NCBI GenBank assembly: GCA_947492185.1
Contig: CANLMR010000001.1
Coordinates: forward strand, 248,001 to 312,000
Reading direction: 5' to 3'
Length of the DNA: 64,000 nucleotides
DNA from: an uncultured Tenacibaculum sp.
GTDB lineage: Bacteria; Bacteroidota; Bacteroidia; Flavobacteriales; Flavobacteriaceae
Below the pieces are notes generated by a model, which was not told the DNA's origin, made no database searches, and saw nothing but the letters and a program-made list of their open reading frames with translations. This document shows positions 60,830-64,000 of this stretch, piece by piece. The translations under genes were made by a program, and so were the position numbers. How positions within the stretch are numbered: position 1 is the first letter of the stretch; the number at the start of each line of letters is the position of its first letter.

Positions 60830-62347
60830 TCACTTCAGTTTGTATGCAAATCTAGTTAATATTTTGAATTGTTTATTTGTTATTTCTATAAAGCCTCGAG
60901 GCATATTCATTATATCTTCAATAACACCAATCTGATTAAGATCATTAAGTGTTAGTTTGGGAGTAGGCAGAGAAAACGCATATAAAAACTTGATAACAAA
61001 AGGCTTGTATTTCATCTTGTTCCACCAATTTATTTCTAACTCTTCTTTCTTAATCATTGTTCTCCTATAACATACTTTATAAAAATCATTGAAAGACTCA
61101 AAATTTGTAATTACATCTTCTACTATACAAATTGAAGTAATAGTACTAGAATATCTTTTTGGACTTGATTCACCAATTCTATAAATAATAATTATATCTC
61201 CAGGTTTAAGATGCCTGTCTTGAGAGTGAGAAATATATACCTTACCGATCCTATTTCTGTGAGGTTCATTTTCAATAAACTTAGATTTATCTGTTCTTGT
61301 ATTAATACTGTCTGGGAATAGCTCATCATGATATTCTGGCTCTATTTTAATGATATACTTTCTCGTTTCCCAAGAAATAAAAGGAAAGGTAAGTTTTGGG
61401 TTTTTAATATTTACTGGTAAAGTCTTACCAAAAGACCTTTTTAAGACTAGTTCCTCACCGTTTTTGGTTGATTTAATCCCATGTTTAATAAAACCCCATT
61501 GTTGTAACATATCAATAAGATCAATTTGCTCAGGACGTTTTTCGAAAACTGTAACATAAATTTCATCTACTTTATATTGATGCGCATTATCAAATACTAT
61601 TTTTAAGAATCTTTCTCCTATTTTAAATCCATTACTTACTACTTTTAATGTCCCAATTTTTAATCTTTTCTTCTTTTCAAAAGCAGGTTCTATATCTGTG
61701 TAGTTTTCTTCTTCATCTTCTACTTTTATATACAAAAAAGCTGCTAAATTTTGCTTACTATAGCAAACATAACATTGTTCATCAAACTTTGATAAATACC
61801 ATTTGTCGAACTCGCTATAGTCTTTTCTAAAACTATCAAAAAAATTATCTTTAATATTAACTTCAGCGAAATTAACATTCTTAACGGACAACACATCATA
61901 TTCGACTAAATCTGGATTTTCGGAAACTACTTTTTCTAGAAAAGATTGAATAGAAAAGACGCTTTCTTGTATTCCTAGCTTCTTCGCTTTAAAGTGAATT
62001 TTCTTGTCTTGAGTAATTAATAAATTAATTCTACTGCAATATACTTCATTAAGTAATTGAGTATCATTTATGTCATTTTGGTTCTGATCAATAGAGCTAC
62101 ATATTTCATTTACCTCTTTTGATAGAGGAAGAGTGCTTTTAATTTTATTATAGCTATTGAGTTTAATACTAAACGTTCGAACTACTTTTTCATTTTTATA
62201 CTTTTCAATTTCTAAAACTGTTATTGGGTGAATATATTTTTTATAATTTAACCTATCTATCCAATAGAAAAGTTCACCTATTTCTGGCTCAATAATATTA
62301 TTCGTTTCTCTATGAATTACAATATTTGTATCAAGTAAAATTTTCAT
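60830..62347 (-). CDS. PIN - GNAT - PUA/EVE-like fusion protein
   Basis: 505 residues. N-terminal PIN nuclease domain with all four acidic residues: Asp6 in LLDTN, Glu46 in LEIEKY, Asp95 in NDTQLL and Asp114 in TQDKKI. A GNAT-like acetyltransferase fold follows (about 165-315; IGTLKVVSNGFKIGERFLKI, QQWGFIKHGIKSTKNGEELV). The C-terminal part (about 335-500) is PUA/EVE-like (HLKPGDIIIIYRIGESSPKR, SICIVEDVI). PIN domains cut RNA, often tRNA or rRNA. The GNAT unit could modify the target or regulate the nuclease. It overlaps the kinase gene by 17 bp and is followed by the ASCH gene after 3 bp. Confidence 0.82.
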   Translation of the reverse strand: MKILLDTNIVIHRETNNIIEPEIGELFYWIDRLNYKKYIHPITVLEIEKYKNEKVVRTFSIKLNSYNKIKSTLPLSKEVNEICSSIDQNQNDINDTQLLNEVYCSRINLLITQDKKIHFKAKKLGIQESVFSIQSFLEKVVSENPDLVEYDVLSVKNVNFAEVNIKDNFFDSFRKDYSEFDKWYLSKFDEQCYVCYSKQNLAAFLYIKVEDEEENYTDIEPAFEKKKRLKIGTLKVVSNGFKIGERFLKIVFDNAHQYKVDEIYVTVFEKRPEQIDLIDMLQQWGFIKHGIKSTKNGEELVLKRSFGKTLPVNIKNPKLTFPFISWETRKYIIKIEPEYHDELFPDSINTRTDKSKFIENEPHRNRIGKVYISHSQDRHLKPGDIIIIYRIGESSPKRYSSTITSICIVEDVITNFESFNDFYKVCYRRTMIKKEELEINWWNKMKYKPFVIKFLYAFSLPTPKLTLNDLNQIGVIEDIMNMPRGFIEITNKQFKILTRFAYKLK

Positions 62348-62861
62348 CTTTTATTGACTTAATTAATTCTGATATTTTTTGATTATGGATTTTGATTAGC
62401 TTTTTTTCTTGTCTAGTAGAAATAAAAATTGATCGATTTCTTTCCATTTCTTGAAACTCCTTAAGCTTTTCTAGTGAATAATTTTTAGAATCTCTTCGTA
62501 GTAACCTTTTATGAATTATTTCCTCTTCTTCAATTATTATTACATACAAAACAGGTTTTATATGATTAAAAATATCTATCTCTATTAATTCCGGTGTCCC
62601 TTCTTTATTTAATAAAGTAAAATGTCCATCTAATAAATATTTCTTACTTGGATCAATTAATTCATTCAAACCATCTCTCAACCTATCCTGTGTAGATTTA
62701 ATATTTTTTACTTCCTTTTTTTCTGAGGAGCTAATCTCTTCCCATCTTAAAACTTGACTAGCAGAAATATGTATCCAGCCTGTTTCTTTCGAGATTTCAG
62801 AACAGATTTTTCCTTTACCTACTCCATGAATTCCTCCTATAAAAATAATATTGTTATACAT
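62331..62861 (-). CDS. P-loop nucleotide-kinase-like protein
   Basis: 176 residues. Walker A GGIHGVGKGK at 9-18, then a kinase-like layout with DGHFTLLNKEG (Asp near a sugar- or nucleotide-binding loop), a Walker B-like hydrophobic strand IKPVLYVIII and a lid-like HKRLLRRDSKNYSLEKL. It resembles adenylate-kinase or AAA_18/33-type small P-loop kinases. It is the first gene of the operon (promoter at 62875) and overlaps the PIN fusion gene. In this setting it could be a sensor, antidote or RNA-end/nucleotide kinase. Confidence 0.78.
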   Translation of the reverse strand: MYNNIIFIGGIHGVGKGKICSEISKETGWIHISASQVLRWEEISSSEKKEVKNIKSTQDRLRDGLNELIDPSKKYLLDGHFTLLNKEGTPELIEIDIFNHIKPVLYVIIIEEEEIIHKRLLRRDSKNYSLEKLKEFQEMERNRSIFISTRQEKKLIKIHNQKISELIKSIKDENFT

Positions 62862-62874
62862 AAATGTTTTATTT

Positions 62875-62882
62875 CAAAACTA
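62875..62882 (-). promoter_or_regulatory. Promoter -7 element of the kinase-PIN-ASCH operon
   Basis: On the minus strand TAGTTTTG, a perfect TAnnTTTG match, 13 nt before the ATG at 62861. The 26-bp repeat lies 66 bp further upstream. Confidence 0.6.
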
Positions 62883-62947
62883 AACACACAGAACAACTTT
62901 CCTTTACGTTTATTCGTAAGGACTATCTGTTTAAATGAAATAAAAAT

Positions 62948-62973
62948 GAAAGGAACAGGGGGACTGGTCTATT
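62948..62973 (-). repeat. 26-bp inverted repeat copy B, upstream of the kinase-PIN-ASCH operon
   Basis: The exact reverse complement of 26801-26826 (starts GAAAGGAACAGGGGGACT). Read with the operon, both copies have the same orientation and nearly the same distance to the promoter-like element. Similarity extends on both sides (GATAAAG with one change, then T-rich sequence downstream). Confidence 0.85.
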
Positions 62974-63036
62974 ACTTTATCTTTTTTCGTGGTTTAAACA
63001 TACAAAATATTTTGTGTTTTTTCAATAGTGGGGTAT

Positions 63037-63119
63037 GTCATTACGAGGAAGAATGACGAAGTAATCTTTTAATCGAAGTGCAGATTGCTTCATCCCGAAA
63101 CCTCGGGATTCGCAATGAC
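63037..63119. repeat. GTCATTACGAGG-type palindromic repeat
   Basis: GTCATTACGAGG (63037-63048) to CGCAATGAC (63111-63119), with an inner CCCGAAACCTCGGG palindrome. Same family as 55048 and 24314. Confidence 0.75.
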
Positions 63120-63569
63120 GTTTGTTATTATCGTTCTTTGTCTTGATAGAATGAAAGCGACTTTAGGAGGTTCATGAACACTTAATCCATTTAAAATGGG
63201 GTGAACTAATCAAAAATCAAGGCTCCAGAATATCAACTAAAAATCTTCGTACAATTCTAAAATAACTTGGCTGTGTCTCAAACAAATTTTATTTTCAACG
63301 AATTTGCACTCAATTTTCTTAACGCTGATCTTCTGACGTCGGTTTTTTAGTTATGGTTCAAACGTCATCTATAGATTGAGCCATAAAATCCACCACAAGA
63401 AACGATAAGGATGAAAAGCTGTTTGAATCTGACGCAAGGAAGATGAGTTCTTTTCATTCCGTTTCGAGAATGTGATTTTATGAGTGAAAAGCTATGAAGA
63501 CTAGATTTTTTTGTTTCTTTTTTCATCAATGGAAAAAAGAATAAAGAAGTTGTTTTGTTATGAATAGGG

Positions 63570-63637
63570 TGAGATTCCCACCTACGCTGGAATGACAATT
63601 CGGTTGAAAAATTGCTTCACTTTCGCTCGCAATGACG
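63570..63637. repeat. GGTGAGATTCCC-type palindromic repeat
   Basis: GTGAGATTCCCACC with GGAATGACAATT, then a half-element ending TCGCTCGCAATGACG. It lies next to the truncated methyltransferase gene. Confidence 0.65.
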
Positions 63638-63638
63638 A

Positions 63639-64000
63639 TTATTTTTTAACCTTAAAAATCCCGAATAATTCACTTCCTTCCCTAGGTGGAATAGAATTAT
63701 AGCAAGCTTCAAAACTTTGAACTTCAAAATACGGTGAGAAGTAACTTAGATATTCTTGTTTGTCGCCACCGAAAGGTCGTTTTTCTAGATCGCCTGTTAA
63801 TGGAATATCAAACCATAATCCTACCAATTTCCCATTGGGTTTTAAAAGCTCATGCATTTTTTTAGCATATACTTTTCGAGTTTCTGATAAAGGTGGAAAA
63901 GAACAGAAAAAAGTTTGCTCTAAAATCAAATCAAACTGACCTTCAAACTCAAAAAAGTCATTTTCATGCAATTGTTCCACGGGAAAACTTTGGTTTCTTT
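63639..64000 (-). CDS. TPMT-like SAM-dependent methyltransferase (5' part missing)
   Basis: The C-terminal 120 or so residues of a methyltransferase that runs off the right edge. DLILEQTFFCSFPP, MHELLKPNGKLVGLWF and GDLEKRPFGGD fit the thiopurine S-methyltransferase (TPMT) fold, whose SAM-binding motif I would lie upstream. The frame stays open to 64000, so the real start is outside the window. The substrate is unknown; bacterial members often detoxify tellurite, selenite or thiols. Confidence 0.78.
   Translation of the reverse strand, partial: RNQSFPVEQLHENDFFEFEGQFDLILEQTFFCSFPPLSETRKVYAKKMHELLKPNGKLVGLWFDIPLTGDLEKRPFGGDKQEYLSYFSPYFEVQSFEACYNSIPPREGSELFGIFKVKK

Larger units (their letters stand above)
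62862..63638. other. Intergenic region with two dispersed repeats and a larger conserved-looking block
   Basis: 777 bp without a credible gene. From left to right it holds the operon promoter (62875), the 26-bp repeat copy B (62948-62973), a GTCATTACGAGG-type palindrome (63037-63119), a block of about 400 bp (63140-63560) that looks like a dispersed noncoding element (AAAAATCAAGGC at 63220 echoes 56830), and another repeat (63570-63637). The minus-strand frame at 63365-63598 is a by-product of these repeats. Confidence 0.6.

Noticed and set aside
63365..63598. Minus-strand 77-residue frame in the right intergenic region
   Set aside because: Its N-terminal part is translation of a dispersed palindromic repeat and the rest is in a noncoding block; no recognisable protein.

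Overview
The window comes from a low-GC member of the Bacteroidota, most likely a marine Flavobacteriaceae of the Tenacibaculum/Polaribacter kind. The evidence is several secreted proteases with C-terminal type IX secretion (T9SS) sorting tails, GEVED and FN3 modules, many Bacteroidota-style lipoproteins (lipobox followed by an acidic or Ser-rich stretch), promoters of the TTG-N19/20-TAnnTTTG type, no clear Shine-Dalgarno sites, and dispersed palindromic repeats ending in GTCATTGCGA-like arms. No rRNA, CRISPR array, transposase or phage gene was seen. The genus is an inference.

Layout. 1-6.3 kb (minus strand): an M1 metallopeptidase lipoprotein, a metallo-beta-lactamase-fold hydrolase in an operon with a subtilisin-like lipoprotein, and a lipoprotein with three lamin-tail repeats. 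6.5-9.8 kb: tRNA-Cys with its own promoter and terminator, folB, and a large secreted BNR/VPS10-like beta-propeller protein. 10-24.3 kb (plus strand): rimK overlapping an M14/AstE-like hydrolase, a small Gly-rich membrane protein, a DEAD-box helicase, Xaa-Pro aminopeptidase, a 3'-5' exonuclease, a GlpK-GlpD fusion, a VOC protein, and a two-gene unit of a PsiD-like (phosphatidylserine-decarboxylase-fold) decarboxylase plus an unknown protein. That unit and the next secreted-protein gene carry the same upstream sequence. 24.3-26.6 kb: a repeat cluster, then a small membrane protein, a HEYVH metalloprotease-like protein and a barrel-like secreted protein.

26.9-31.1 kb is an accessory island: a complete ABC-three-component (ABC-3C) conflict operon (SMEK protein, middle component, Rad50-like ATPase) followed by a cyclodeaminase-like protein. 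31.2-42.5 kb (minus strand): the ABC-F ATPase Uup and three very large secreted T9SS proteases (two M43, one S8) that share modules, terminators and promoter elements. 42.7-54.9 kb is mostly housekeeping: a double ABC ATPase, a sugar nucleotidyltransferase, the TPR-DUF4292-EnvC-like cluster, an AI-2E-type permease, a thioesterase, an HU/SPOR protein, dprA, a kinase-like unknown protein, a DUF6503-like lipoprotein containing a perfect 32-bp palindrome, and an EamA transporter.

55-64 kb (minus strand): a TlpA-like thioredoxin, mfd with a dispersed repeat inserted in frame, then a compact three-gene operon encoding a P-loop kinase-like protein, a PIN-GNAT-PUA-like fusion protein and an ASCH protein, which looks like an uncharacterised RNA-targeting conflict system. 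A 26-bp sequence, identical in both copies and set in wider similarity, lies 66-77 bp upstream of the promoter-like element of both the ABC-3C operon and the PIN/ASCH operon, in the same orientation relative to each. This links the two islands and is the most interesting signal in the window. The right edge cuts a TPMT-like methyltransferase.
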